A stretch of 42,200 nucleotides of DNA, taken from the NCBI GenBank assembly GCA_012729815.1, contig JAAYCJ010000321.1, forward strand, positions 1 to 42,200, given 5' to 3'. The translations under genes were made by a program, and so were the position numbers. Shown piece by piece: positions 30,489 to 39,160 of this stretch; position 1 is the stretch's first letter, and every line of letters starts with the position of its first letter. The notes under the pieces were generated by a model, which saw only the letters and a program-made list of their open reading frames with translations, did no database searches and was not told the DNA's origin. Source of the stretch: Phycisphaerae bacterium. GTDB lineage: Bacteria; Planctomycetota; Phycisphaerae; JAAYCJ01.

Positions 30489-31937
30489 CTATGACCCTGA
30501 AATGGGAGCGACCCGCGTCCCGTGACGCCGCGCCGCTCCGGAAAGAACCAAATCCGTCACCACGATCGCCGAGCCCATCCCCAACACCAGCAGCACCTGC
30601 ATCAGGAAATTCGCCGGGTTCACCACCGCCGCGAGCACCATCATGATGATGATGCTCGCGAACAGCCCACGCTCGCGAATGAACCGGACGAACAGGCCGT
30701 GGTAGAGCGCGCCCATCGCGATCATCCCCAGCACCACGCCCCAGTAGTGGAAATTCAGGTACAGGCTCCCCATCGGCGTGGCCGGCGCGCCGCCGCCGGT
30801 GAACGTGAGCCCCAACCGCTCCTTGAGCACATAATCGAAATGCAGCGGCTTGTCCGGGTACAACCCGCGGGGAATCACCACCATCGCGTTCTGAATGTAC
30901 TCCCAGCCGTACTGGAGTTCGAACCGCCCCAGATCGATCAGACGCACCAACTGCGTGAAGTTCAGATCGTAGACCGCCTGGTAGCGCAGGCAACTGCGGT
31001 GCACCACGAAATCGACCACCGACATGTCGTCCAGGTCGAGCCCCTTGATCACGTCGGCCAGTCCGATCAGCCCGAACAGCCCCACCCCCGCCGCCAAAAC
31101 CAGCATCGGCGAAATCCGCCGATACTTGTTGTAGATCGCGATCGAAAACAGCACGACGTAGAACGCGGTCGCCCGATGGCCCGTCGTCATGAAGATCAAC
31201 CCGACCACCAACGCGATCAGCACCACGATCCGCAGCCGGCAACGGCCCGTCCGACGAAAATCGCGGGCCGCGAAAAACAACGTCCCCAGCACGGCGAAGA
31301 ACTCGCCGGTGATCTTGAAAATGCCGCTGCCGATCTCAGCCGACCGGCGCAGCCCCTCGACGTTCGTCCCGGACAGCAATCCCGGCGTCACGCCCGACCA
31401 CATGCCGTAGTACACCAGCAGCGCCGCACCCGCCGCCAGAAAACCCGCCATCACCGGCCAGTGCAGAATCGTCTGCGTCACCGGAGGCGCGACAACCCGC
31501 GGGCCGCCGCGACGGACGATGGCGTACAGCGAAACGCCCGCAAGAAAACTCAACAGACCCAAAACCTGCACGTACATCACGTTCGCGTAAAGCGTGCGGT
31601 CCGGCAGCTCCACCCGGATCAGGGCCAGCGACGGCAGGGCGTAATAAAGCGTGAAGAAAACGAACGGAAAAAAGAACGGCGAGAGGAAGTTGAAGTTCCG
31701 CCGAATCCACGAAACCGCCGTATACACCGAGAGAACGAGAAAGGGAACGACGAAACTGATCGCCTCCAGCAGCCACGTCAGGCCCTCGTCCTGCCGCATC
31801 TGCCCCACCAGCCCCATCACGCCCAGCAGCAGAAGCAGCCACAGCAACCCCAACAGCCAGCCGGAGGCGCGGCCCGTCGCGGCCGCGCCGGCAATCCTGG
31901 CGTCGATCGGCTGCATGCCCGGCGTCACACCGCTCAT
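30489..31937 (-). CDS. Wzy-like O-antigen/exopolysaccharide polymerase
   Basis: 482 residues, about 12 hydrophobic helices with few charged loops: GWLLGLLWLLLLLGVMGLVG, ISFVVPFLVLSVYTAVSWI, FFFPFVFFTLYYALPSLALI, IVVLIALVVGLIFMTTGHRATAFYVVLFSIAIYNKYR, VLAAGVGLFGLIGLADVI. The large periplasmic loop between about residues 310-390 (LRYQAVYDLNFTQLVRLIDLGRFELQYGWEYIQNAM, then PRGLYPDKPLHFDYVLKERLGLTFTGGGAPATPMGSLYLNFHY) is typical of O-antigen polymerases of the 'oligosaccharide repeat unit polymerase' type. The assignment rests on topology and neighbours. ATG overlaps the end of the pyruvyl transferase gene by 4 nt (ATGA). Confidence 0.82.
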   Translation of the reverse strand: MSGVTPGMQPIDARIAGAAATGRASGWLLGLLWLLLLLGVMGLVGQMRQDEGLTWLLEAISFVVPFLVLSVYTAVSWIRRNFNFLSPFFFPFVFFTLYYALPSLALIRVELPDRTLYANVMYVQVLGLLSFLAGVSLYAIVRRGGPRVVAPPVTQTILHWPVMAGFLAAGAALLVYYGMWSGVTPGLLSGTNVEGLRRSAEIGSGIFKITGEFFAVLGTLFFAARDFRRTGRCRLRIVVLIALVVGLIFMTTGHRATAFYVVLFSIAIYNKYRRISPMLVLAAGVGLFGLIGLADVIKGLDLDDMSVVDFVVHRSCLRYQAVYDLNFTQLVRLIDLGRFELQYGWEYIQNAMVVIPRGLYPDKPLHFDYVLKERLGLTFTGGGAPATPMGSLYLNFHYWGVVLGMIAMGALYHGLFVRFIRERGLFASIIIMMVLAAVVNPANFLMQVLLVLGMGSAIVVTDLVLSGAARRHGTRVAPISGS

Positions 31938-33322
31938 CCTGCTTCGTCTCCCGTTTCCTTCCCGCCAGCGCCGGACAGACTCCCGCTCTCGCCCTCCGCC
32001 GTCTCGCGCCGGTGCCTGCCCAATAACGCGCTGAACCGCTGGTCAATCTCGTCGTTCGCCCGGCGCACCGACGCCCGCACGCCAGCCGCCAGCGTCTCAC
32101 GATCCGCCAACCCCGCTGAGATCACGTCCCAGAGTCTCTCCTCGGTCAGTTCCGCGATATCCAGAATGAACTCCCGCGGTTCGATCATGCTGATGATCCC
32201 GAACCCTTTGGGAATCTCGTAGGCGATCGCCACCACCGGCGTGCCCGCCGACAACGCGAAGATGTTGGAGTGGATGCGCGTGCCTACGAAAAGGTCCATC
32301 GCCCCATAGAGCCCGCGCAGTTCCACCGTCGTGTAGTCGCCAGACAGCACGACCGGCCGCCCTTGCCGCACACGGCGGGCGATCTCGCGACTCACCGGCA
32401 AATCCTCCGCCGCATGCGGCATCAGGAACACCTGCGCCCCGCGCTGGCCGGCCAGACGGTCAATCGTATTGGCCAGAATCGTCAGGTACGCATCGAACCG
32501 CCCAGCCCCGTCGCCCTGAAGCGGAAAGTGCCAATGCCTGGCCGTCAGGCCGATCCGAACCGCCGCCGCGCCATCCACTTCGACGCCTTCACGGTTCAAT
32601 ACATCATGCAGTATCCGGTCGTCATCCTGTCCCGTCGGCGACTCCGGCCGCCAGAACGCCAGGTCCGGCAACAACTCGATACGAGCCGGATCAATTCTCA
32701 GTTCATCGCGCACACAGCGACGCGAAATCTCCTCGCGCACGACCACCCGCTCAAACCGCCTCATGCACGCGCCCAAAAGCCATCGGGCCGGACGCCCCAC
32801 CACCGGACCCACCGAGTGGCCCAGGGCGACGATCCGCTTGCCCAGACACAAAGCCAACAAGGACTGGTGCACCATCCGATAGACGAACAGCAACTGCGCC
32901 GTCCCGCCGTACGAGTACAGGTAGCTCCCGCCCTTGAGGATCGCCAGATCGGCCGAGCGCAGCGCCTCGAACGCGGGCCGATGACGGCGAGGGATCAGCC
33001 GGCCCGCCCGTCCGCCCAACGCCCGCACCGCCGCCAGCACCCACAGCGACACCGCCAGGTTCCACAGCGCCGAGGCCATCGCCGCCGGCCCGCGCCGACC
33101 GTCGAACACGCGAGGGAATATCGCCTGATGGTGCGCCACGCCCAACCCTCGGACGTGCTCGAACATCTTCGACGGCCCATCGCCGCCGCCCGCATAGTCC
33201 GCGTTCAGGACTTCGATCTCCGCACCCGGGCACGCGCGACGCAGCAGCAGAATCGTATTCTCCAGGATGGCAAGGTCGCCCTTGTTGCTGTCGTCGCTCA
33301 TGTTCAGGATGGCAAACCGCAA
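31934..33322 (-). CDS. Polysaccharide pyruvyl transferase family protein
   Basis: 462 residues of the PS_pyruv_trans family (PF04230). The start is a TTG at 33322 with AAGGA 9 nt upstream, giving MRFAILNMSDDSNKGDLAILENTILLL, the expected first strand and loop. ADLAILKGGSYLYSYGGTAQ and RIVALGHSVGPVVG are the central blocks; VFLMPHAAEDLPVSREIARRV and LYGAMDLFVGTRIHSNIFALSAGTPVVAIAYEIPKGFGI are the C-terminal ones, with the conserved Arg-x-His. It would attach pyruvate from PEP as a ketal to a sugar, giving the polymer negative charge. The final 30 residues are low-complexity (RRETAEGESGSLSGAGG). Overlaps the Wzy-like start. Confidence 0.92.
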   Translation of the reverse strand: MRFAILNMSDDSNKGDLAILENTILLLRRACPGAEIEVLNADYAGGGDGPSKMFEHVRGLGVAHHQAIFPRVFDGRRGPAAMASALWNLAVSLWVLAAVRALGGRAGRLIPRRHRPAFEALRSADLAILKGGSYLYSYGGTAQLLFVYRMVHQSLLALCLGKRIVALGHSVGPVVGRPARWLLGACMRRFERVVVREEISRRCVRDELRIDPARIELLPDLAFWRPESPTGQDDDRILHDVLNREGVEVDGAAAVRIGLTARHWHFPLQGDGAGRFDAYLTILANTIDRLAGQRGAQVFLMPHAAEDLPVSREIARRVRQGRPVVLSGDYTTVELRGLYGAMDLFVGTRIHSNIFALSAGTPVVAIAYEIPKGFGIISMIEPREFILDIAELTEERLWDVISAGLADRETLAAGVRASVRRANDEIDQRFSALLGRHRRETAEGESGSLSGAGGKETGDEAG

Positions 33323-33364
33323 CCGTCTCGTTCCTTATCAACCCGTTCCGCCGACGATCCGCCC

Positions 33365-34636
33365 CTACCGCAACAGGGCCCGCGATCGGCGGCGAATGAA
33401 CCGAACCAGGTCCCGAAATCCCTTGTGACGAAGCTTGTACGTCGCCCACGACCCCCACGACGCCAGCGGCGACTGACGATATCCCGACAGATCGGCCTCG
33501 CCAAGCCAGCGAAGCATCCGCTGCGAGCCCGCGTTCAAACCCTCCAACCGCTCCGGAATGTGGCGCTGAATGTCCTGCCACATGAAAATCTCATCCGTCC
33601 CCAGCCGCAACGCCCGTCTCGAGATGCGATCGACCACCACGTCGCCGATTCTTCCGTCGACGTCGAAGTTGCACTGCGCCGGGTCCATCCCTTCCAGCAG
33701 CAGACCCGTGATCGTCCGAAGGCATTTCTCGCACTGCCCGCAGTTCAGCGAGCCGTGCTGCGAATAGCAAATCCGCAGGTACTTGAGACACTCGGGGGCG
33801 TGGCGCACCAGATGGTGAATCTTGTCCTGCCGGCTTAGTTCGTACGCGTCATGCACCACCCGAACGTCCGCCCAGCCCATCCGCGAATCCACCGCCGGAT
33901 GCGACCCCCACGGATGCCGGAAATCCGCGGTGTGAGTCGCCGATATGACCATCGTGCCCAGCCCGTGCCGCGTCAGCGGACTCGCCGCGCCCAGCAGCAT
34001 CATCCCGTGCCCCACGCACCCCCACCACGTCTCCAGCCCGTGCAACCGCTCCAGCGGACGCTCGTTGACCAGCTCCCGCATGTTCGTCCGGACCGTCCGG
34101 ACCTCCACCCCCTGCTTCTCCGCGAACCCCACAATCCACCGCCGCACCTTCTCCCAGAACACCGCATCCTCAAACGAAATGTCCGCGCCCCAGATCGGAA
34201 TCAGCGTCGGCTTTCGATCCTGGTGCCGCGAGTAAGAAGCCAACGAATCGAGGCCCGAGCTGAACAACAGGCCCACACCCTCGTTCTCGAACCGGTTCGC
34301 CGTCACCCGCTCGGCGTCCAGTGACGCCTCGCCAGAGAACTTCGGAAACCAGCGGCGAAACTGGCCCGCCAACTCGCCCGCCGCCGCCAGAAACCGCTCG
34401 TCCACCTCGCCCACGCGAACCGTCGCGCCGGTCGCCCACGCGATCGGCATCACCGTCGAAAGCACGGGAACGTTGAGAATCGAACGCGGCACGTCCGAAA
34501 TGTCGCACGAGTATTCCGCCACGAACCGCCCGCCCAGGAAGTACCTCCGCAACGGACCCGGCACGTGGATAACCGACTCGAGCCGGTTCCGGCTGACCTG
34601 AACGTCGCCGATACGGATATCGTTCTTGGCTATCAT
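33365..34636 (-). CDS. QueC-like PP-loop ATPase superfamily protein in a polysaccharide operon
   Basis: 423 residues. After a 120-residue N-terminal domain unlike other families I know comes a PP-loop: GLLFSSGLDSLASYS (SSGLDS at 126-131, variant of SGGxDS), which binds ATP and forms an acyl-adenylate. Near the end the four-Cys zinc pattern of QueC is present: C290, C299, C302, C305 (Cx8CxxCxxC, in NCGQCEKCLRT). QueC itself converts a carboxylate to a nitrile for 7-deazaguanine, but no queuosine genes are near and the length is nearly double. Lying between the flippase and the pyruvyl transferase genes, it more likely activates a carboxylate on a sugar, perhaps to make an amide. Function unproven. 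Confidence 0.78.
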   Translation of the reverse strand: MIAKNDIRIGDVQVSRNRLESVIHVPGPLRRYFLGGRFVAEYSCDISDVPRSILNVPVLSTVMPIAWATGATVRVGEVDERFLAAAGELAGQFRRWFPKFSGEASLDAERVTANRFENEGVGLLFSSGLDSLASYSRHQDRKPTLIPIWGADISFEDAVFWEKVRRWIVGFAEKQGVEVRTVRTNMRELVNERPLERLHGLETWWGCVGHGMMLLGAASPLTRHGLGTMVISATHTADFRHPWGSHPAVDSRMGWADVRVVHDAYELSRQDKIHHLVRHAPECLKYLRICYSQHGSLNCGQCEKCLRTITGLLLEGMDPAQCNFDVDGRIGDVVVDRISRRALRLGTDEIFMWQDIQRHIPERLEGLNAGSQRMLRWLGEADLSGYRQSPLASWGSWATYKLRHKGFRDLVRFIRRRSRALLR

Positions 34637-34652
34637 CTGAAACTCGGAGACC

Positions 34653-36017
34653 TCATGGTGATTTATCCACGACGGCTGGGCATGACGCCGGCTGCGGCGA
34701 CGATACGCGATTATAGAAAACCGCCCGAAGATAGAAAAGCAGAAAAAGCGACGTCAAGCCGCCGGCCAACGCGATCCCGGCCACGCCCAACCGCCACATC
34801 AGCAGGTAGTTCATCGCCACCTTCAATACCGTGAACGCCGCCCCGTACGTCACGAACACCGCCGTGAAACGCAGCGACAGCAGCCCCCGCAGGTAAATCC
34901 GCCCGATCGTGTTCGGCAGCAGCCCCAGCATCAGGCACGCCATCACCCAGCCGACCAGGCCGAGGCTCTCGCCGTCCAGCGCGCCCCGCCCGTAGGCCAG
35001 ACGCGCGATCGGCTGGTGCAGCAGCACGAAACCCACCGTCAGCAGCGCCACCATCGGCATCACCACCCGCACGCTCTTGCGCACGTCCTGCCGCAGCCGC
35101 TCCGGTCCGTGCTGGCAGTAGTTGATGCTGAAGTGCGACAGCATCGCCACCAGAATCCCGCCCGTCACGAACGTCACCGGAATCATGTACAGCGTGTCCG
35201 CGTAGTGAAGGATCGAAACCTGGCTCTCGCCCAGCCACGACGCCATCGCCTTGTCGATGATCGGCTGAAAACCCACCGCCACCATCCCCGTCATCTGCAG
35301 CGAACAGTCCTTCACGAAGGCCCCGAACCGCGGCGCGACCCTCAGCGACCATCCCAGCTTCATCAGCCGAAACGCCTTCAGCGCGACCAGCAGAATCAAA
35401 AAACGCGACAACTCGCCGATCACGTACCCCCAGACGATCGCGTGGACGCCGAATCGGTCCTTCATCGCGTAGATCACCGCCAGGTTGACCCCCGCCCGGA
35501 ACATCGGCGAAAGGGCCGCCAGGGCAAAGTGACGGTACGCGTTCAGCACTCCCGCCGTCACGCTGGTCAATACGATCAGAATCACCAGCGGCGCCATCTC
35601 CAGCAGCAGGCGGTGGATCAACGCCAACGACGGCGCGTCAAAGTTGGCCACCACCACCAGCACCGGTTTGACCAACAGCAGGAACACCGCCGCCAGCACT
35701 GCCATCGCCCCCGCCCCATACACCATGATGTTGCCCACGAACGCGCCCACGTCCTGGCCCTCCTGCCGGGCCTGCACCACGTGAGGCACGATGATCGTCT
35801 CGATCACCGGGGCGAACAGCAGCGAGAGGAACAGCACCATCGAGTATGCGAAAAACAACGCGTCCGTCTCGGTCGTCGCCCCGAACCACGCCGCGATGAA
35901 CAGCGGCACCAGGAACCCCGCCGCCTTCCCCACCGCCGACAGCACGGTCGTCGAAACCGCGTCACGAGCCAGCGGGCTGCCAAGTATTCGAGCCTTCCAC
36001 GAGGCGAGCCAGGTCAT
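34653..36017 (-). CDS. MurJ/Wzx-like lipid-linked oligosaccharide flippase
   Basis: 454 residues, about 13-14 transmembrane helices, of the MurJ/MviN branch of the MOP exporter superfamily. AVSTTVLSAVGKAAGFLVPLFIAAWFGATTETDALFFAYSMV is the N-terminal signature; FAPVIETIIVPHVVQARQEG, ALIHRLLLEMAPLVILIVLTSVTAGVLNAYRHFALAALSPMF and LHYADTLYMIPVTFVTGGILVAMLSHFS follow the MurJ pattern closely. The position directly after the Wzz-like gene and before the sugar-modifying enzymes makes it the exopolysaccharide flippase of this operon rather than the housekeeping lipid II flippase; a second, true MurJ should exist elsewhere. It ends 16 nt before the PP-loop gene. Confidence 0.87.
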   Translation of the reverse strand: MTWLASWKARILGSPLARDAVSTTVLSAVGKAAGFLVPLFIAAWFGATTETDALFFAYSMVLFLSLLFAPVIETIIVPHVVQARQEGQDVGAFVGNIMVYGAGAMAVLAAVFLLLVKPVLVVVANFDAPSLALIHRLLLEMAPLVILIVLTSVTAGVLNAYRHFALAALSPMFRAGVNLAVIYAMKDRFGVHAIVWGYVIGELSRFLILLVALKAFRLMKLGWSLRVAPRFGAFVKDCSLQMTGMVAVGFQPIIDKAMASWLGESQVSILHYADTLYMIPVTFVTGGILVAMLSHFSINYCQHGPERLRQDVRKSVRVVMPMVALLTVGFVLLHQPIARLAYGRGALDGESLGLVGWVMACLMLGLLPNTIGRIYLRGLLSLRFTAVFVTYGAAFTVLKVAMNYLLMWRLGVAGIALAGGLTSLFLLFYLRAVFYNRVSSPQPASCPAVVDKSP

Positions 36018-36085
36018 CCGCGATTTCCAGTCCTATGCCTCATCCGATCAACAACCGATCCGCCGCGCCGACCGCCCAACCGCGA

Positions 36086-37354
36086 TCACGCGCTCTTCCT
36101 CCTCGAACCGCGATCCTGCGGCGCCCAGGCCAGCACGAACGCCAGCAGCGCCGCGCCGATACCGCCCGCAAAACCGCTCGCCAGCACGTTCTTCTTCAGA
36201 TTCGGCTTGACCGCACGCTTCAGGTACGCCGCCTCGGCCACCACCTCGATATCCTCGATCGCGTCCTTGTTGATCTCCAGCCGGGCGATCTGCCGCGACG
36301 TGTCCTGAATCTTCGCCGGAAGCTCCTTGTCCTTCTTCAGGGCCAGTTTCTCGATCTCCTGTTCGAGTTGCTCGACCGCCGACTCGTTCTCGATCTGGAG
36401 TTGCCGCGACTCCTCCGCGAACGTCGCCACCGACGTCCGAAGCCTCTCGATCTCGATCGTCGCGTCGCTGATCTGCAACTCGCACGTCTTGACCCGGTCA
36501 TACGCGTCGTCCACCAGGTTGATGCCGTTCTGAATGTTGTTGGCCAGCAGAATGCCCGAAATCGCGTCCGATTCCTGCGTCGTCGGCAGCGCCTCGCGAC
36601 TCCTCAGCAACTCCTGCGTGTTGTTCTCCAGCAGGCCCAGCATGCCCTCCAGCTTCCCCTTGACCGCCGCCAGATTCTCGACCCGTCGCTCCCGGTGGGC
36701 GATCTCCTCCTTGGCCCCGCGAATCTGCTCCGCCTTCTTGCGGACCGACACCTCCGTCACCTGGTTGGCCTCCGCGATCTGGCTCCGCAGTGCTTCGATC
36801 TCCGCCCCCGCCACCTCCCGCTCAACCTCCAGAATCTTGACCGCCTCGTGAAGCTGGTCGATCTCGGTGATCAGGATCGCCCGCTGCCGTTCGGCCCGCG
36901 GATTGAACGCGTCCTTGATGTGCTTGATCAGCGAGTTGGTCACCTTGATCCCGACCTCCGGCTCGGCCGTCAGGCAGTTCAGGTAGATGATCTCCCCGCC
37001 GCCCGCCGCGTGGGCGTTCAGGTCGCTCATCAGCATCGCGGCATACCGCGCCTCATCCAGCGACAGGCCCTCCAGAACCACCTTCGCGAAACTCCCCTTC
37101 TTGACCAGTTGCACCACGTCGTCCGCCCGGGCGATGTACTGCGACTGGTCCCCCGCCAGGCCCGCGCGCCCCAGCCGCAACGCCGCCGTCACCTCGTACT
37201 CCTTCGGCAGCATCATGCTGACCGCCCCCGCCGCCAATGCCACCAACACCGTCAGCACAATGATCATCCGCCGGCGATCCCACAGGATCAGCCCGTACCG
37301 CATCGGATCGATCCGCTCCTCCACGTAGGAAGGCGCATCCTGCCGGTCAACCAT
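36086..37354 (-). CDS. Wzz-type chain-length determinant / polysaccharide co-polymerase
   Basis: 422 residues. Two transmembrane helices at the ends (MIIVLTVLVALAAGAVSMML, about 30-49, and ASGFAGGIGAALLAFVLAWA, about 394-413) frame a long periplasmic coiled-coil (ITEIDQLHEAVKILEVEREVAGAEIEALRSQIAEA and TCELQISDATIEIERLRTSVATFAEESRQLQIENESAVEQLEQEIEKLALKKDKEL). KEYEVTAALRLGR is the Wzz beta-strand signature. There is no cytosolic tyrosine-kinase domain. It controls chain length of Wzy-made polymers in the inner membrane. First gene of the operon; GGAG lies 7 nt before the ATG, strong promoter at 37405-37433. Confidence 0.88.
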   Translation of the reverse strand: MVDRQDAPSYVEERIDPMRYGLILWDRRRMIIVLTVLVALAAGAVSMMLPKEYEVTAALRLGRAGLAGDQSQYIARADDVVQLVKKGSFAKVVLEGLSLDEARYAAMLMSDLNAHAAGGGEIIYLNCLTAEPEVGIKVTNSLIKHIKDAFNPRAERQRAILITEIDQLHEAVKILEVEREVAGAEIEALRSQIAEANQVTEVSVRKKAEQIRGAKEEIAHRERRVENLAAVKGKLEGMLGLLENNTQELLRSREALPTTQESDAISGILLANNIQNGINLVDDAYDRVKTCELQISDATIEIERLRTSVATFAEESRQLQIENESAVEQLEQEIEKLALKKDKELPAKIQDTSRQIARLEINKDAIEDIEVVAEAAYLKRAVKPNLKKNVLASGFAGGIGAALLAFVLAWAPQDRGSRRKSA

Positions 37355-37404
37355 GGCGAGACTCCGTCAAAACGCGTTCGGGGTGCAACGTGAACAACCT
37401 CATT

Positions 37405-37433
37405 ATCCTAATCCCGTCTCCCGCCCCTGTCAA
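37405..37433 (-). promoter_or_regulatory. Promoter of the exopolysaccharide operon
   Basis: Minus strand TTGACA (37433-37428), 17-bp spacer, TAGGAT (37410-37405); leader about 45 nt to the Wzz start. The -35 matches the consensus exactly. Back to back with the GT-C gene's promoter. Confidence 0.65.
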
Positions 37434-37439
37434 CCGTCC

Positions 37440-37468
37440 TTGCCTCCTTGCCAACCCGCCGGTACAAT
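37440..37468 (+). promoter_or_regulatory. Promoter of the GT-C glycosyltransferase gene
   Basis: TTGCCT (37440-37445), 17-bp spacer, TACAAT (37463-37468). Its -35 is 6 bp from the opposing -35 of the polysaccharide operon, so RNA polymerase binding at the two sites should interfere. Confidence 0.6.
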
Positions 37469-37539
37469 GCCGCAACAGATCGCCGTTGAACAGCGCCGGC
37501 GACGCCTGATCTCCTGAAACAACGGTCGCAGCCGATGGT

Positions 37540-39129
37540 ATGACACGCACACAAGCGCAACTGACAGCGACGCCTCTACCGACCGCAGCCCAGGCCGCTG
37601 CGCCGCTGACACGTCAACCACCTCGATCGGCGTGGGCGGCCGTGGTCGTGCTCGCCGCGGGCGTACGGCTTGTCTACTGGCTCACCTCGCCCTCCGTCCT
37701 GCGGGACACCGTCGGCTTCATCGCGCGGGCCGCCGAGTTCACCGACCGGACCTTCCTGCAGCATCCCGTCCAGGAACCGCTTCATCCCGTCTTGATCCGC
37801 CTGGCTCACCGGCTGCTGTTTCCACGCGCCTTCGACCTCGGCCCCCCCGATCCCTTCGCTTGGGAACTGGCGGCCTTTACCGTCGGAATGGTCACCTCCC
37901 TGGCCTGCCTCGCCCTGCTCTACGGTCTCGGCCGCCGGCTCCATTCCCCCGCCGCGGGACTCTGGGCCGCCTTCTTCTTCGCCGTTCAGCCCTATGCCGT
38001 CATCTATTCGGTCAACGGGCTTTCCGAAACCACCTTTCTCGCCTTCGTTCTCCTGGCCGTCCTGCTGACCCTGGCGGCCGACGACAACCGGAACCGATGG
38101 CTCCTCGCCGCGGGCGCAGCCGCTATGCTCGCCCTCCTCGTCCGCAAGGAAGGCATCGTCCTGCTCGCCGCGATCGCGATCTACCTGCTTCTCGCCAAGC
38201 CAATCCGTCCACGCCGCCGACTGGGCCAAACCGCCGCCTTCCTCGCCGGCGCCGGAGCCCTCGCCGCACTCTACTGGCTCATCGGTGGACGGTTCCTCTG
38301 GTTCGGCGAATACCTCCAGTGCTTCGACTTCCGCTACACCATCGACAGATTCTTCGGTCCCGCCGAAGGCCAGCCGAACGCCCAGGCCAGCCTCTGGATT
38401 TCCTCCCGCTACCAGTTCTTCATACCACTGATCCTCGCCTGGTTCAAACAGAGCGGCTTCCTGCCCGTCGCCCTCTTCCTCGTCTTCGCCCTTCAGCGCC
38501 GCCGCTTCCCTCTGCGACCCGGGGCAATCCTCTTTGCGATCTTCATCGTCCTGCACCTGACCATGGTTATGGTCCAGATCTTCGGCACTCACCGCGTCGT
38601 CAGCCGCTACATGTTCCCGCCGGCCGTCATGACATTTCCCGTCGCGGGCGCCGTCCTGGCCTGCTGGCTCCAATCCCTCGCCGACCGCACCGGCCGGCCC
38701 GCCCGCCGATTCCACCTGTCGCTCGCCCTCATCCTGATCGCCCTGCTCGTGCCCGAGGCGCTGCAGCGGGGATTCTCCGGCCATCGCGACGAAATCCACC
38801 GGACCGGCCAGTGGCTCGCCCGCAACACCCGCGCCGACGACTACCTCTTCGTCGAGGACTGCCGGATCAACTTCTACGGCGGCCGATACGGCGCCACCAC
38901 CAGCATCAAGGAAATGGGCGAGCACATCACCCACGCCCGGCACCGTGGTCTCGACCGCTGCCTCTTCGTCCTGCGAGACTCCGAGGGCAAAAACCACGTC
39001 CTGCGACACCTGCGATACCGCCTCGATCAGCGCGGCGACCTGGCCGCCGAAACGCTCGCCTCCTTCGACGGCCCTTCCGGCAAGCTCTCGGTCCTCCGCA
39101 TCCGCCCGCGAACGCCACAAACGCCCTGA
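37540..39129 (+). CDS. GT-C fold membrane glycosyltransferase (GT39/ArnT-like)
   Basis: 529 residues. ATG at 37540; no convincing Shine-Dalgarno. After a Thr/Ala-rich start, about 10 hydrophobic helices follow (WAAVVVLAAGVRLVYWL, AFTVGMVTSLACLALLYGL, AAGLWAAFFFAVQPYAVIYSVNGLSETTFLAFVLLAVLL). The first loop (SVLRDTVGFIARAAEFTDR, residues about 50-70) carries the acidic residue expected for GT-C enzymes (here D53). The second large loop includes WFGEYLQCFDFRYTIDRFFG. The soluble C-terminus (about 420-529: IHRTGQWLARNTRADDYLFVEDCRINFYGG) is periplasmic. Such enzymes transfer a sugar from a polyprenyl phosphate donor. It stands beside the polysaccharide operon, so it may decorate that polymer or a lipid, but acceptor and donor are unknown. 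Confidence 0.8.
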   Translation: MTRTQAQLTATPLPTAAQAAAPLTRQPPRSAWAAVVVLAAGVRLVYWLTSPSVLRDTVGFIARAAEFTDRTFLQHPVQEPLHPVLIRLAHRLLFPRAFDLGPPDPFAWELAAFTVGMVTSLACLALLYGLGRRLHSPAAGLWAAFFFAVQPYAVIYSVNGLSETTFLAFVLLAVLLTLAADDNRNRWLLAAGAAAMLALLVRKEGIVLLAAIAIYLLLAKPIRPRRRLGQTAAFLAGAGALAALYWLIGGRFLWFGEYLQCFDFRYTIDRFFGPAEGQPNAQASLWISSRYQFFIPLILAWFKQSGFLPVALFLVFALQRRRFPLRPGAILFAIFIVLHLTMVMVQIFGTHRVVSRYMFPPAVMTFPVAGAVLACWLQSLADRTGRPARRFHLSLALILIALLVPEALQRGFSGHRDEIHRTGQWLARNTRADDYLFVEDCRINFYGGRYGATTSIKEMGEHITHARHRGLDRCLFVLRDSEGKNHVLRHLRYRLDQRGDLAAETLASFDGPSGKLSVLRIRPRTPQTP

Positions 39130-39135
39130 TCCGGC

Positions 39136-39160
39136 CGCCTCACATGGCGAGGTTTTTCTT
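39136..39160 (+). terminator. Weak candidate terminator after the GT-C gene
   Basis: A 4-bp stem (either CGCC/GGCG or CCTC/GAGG) is followed by TTTTTCTT. The stem is short, so support is limited; it overlaps the -35 of the next promoter. Confidence 0.3.

Noticed and set aside
35016-37393. Long plus-strand open frames opposite the flippase and Wzz-like genes.
   Set aside because: His/Arg/Gln-rich translations typical of antisense frames; the minus-strand genes have recognisable domains.
37534-37542. ATG at 37534 as start of the GT-C gene.
   Set aside because: It is in another frame and stops after two codons; 37540 opens the long frame.
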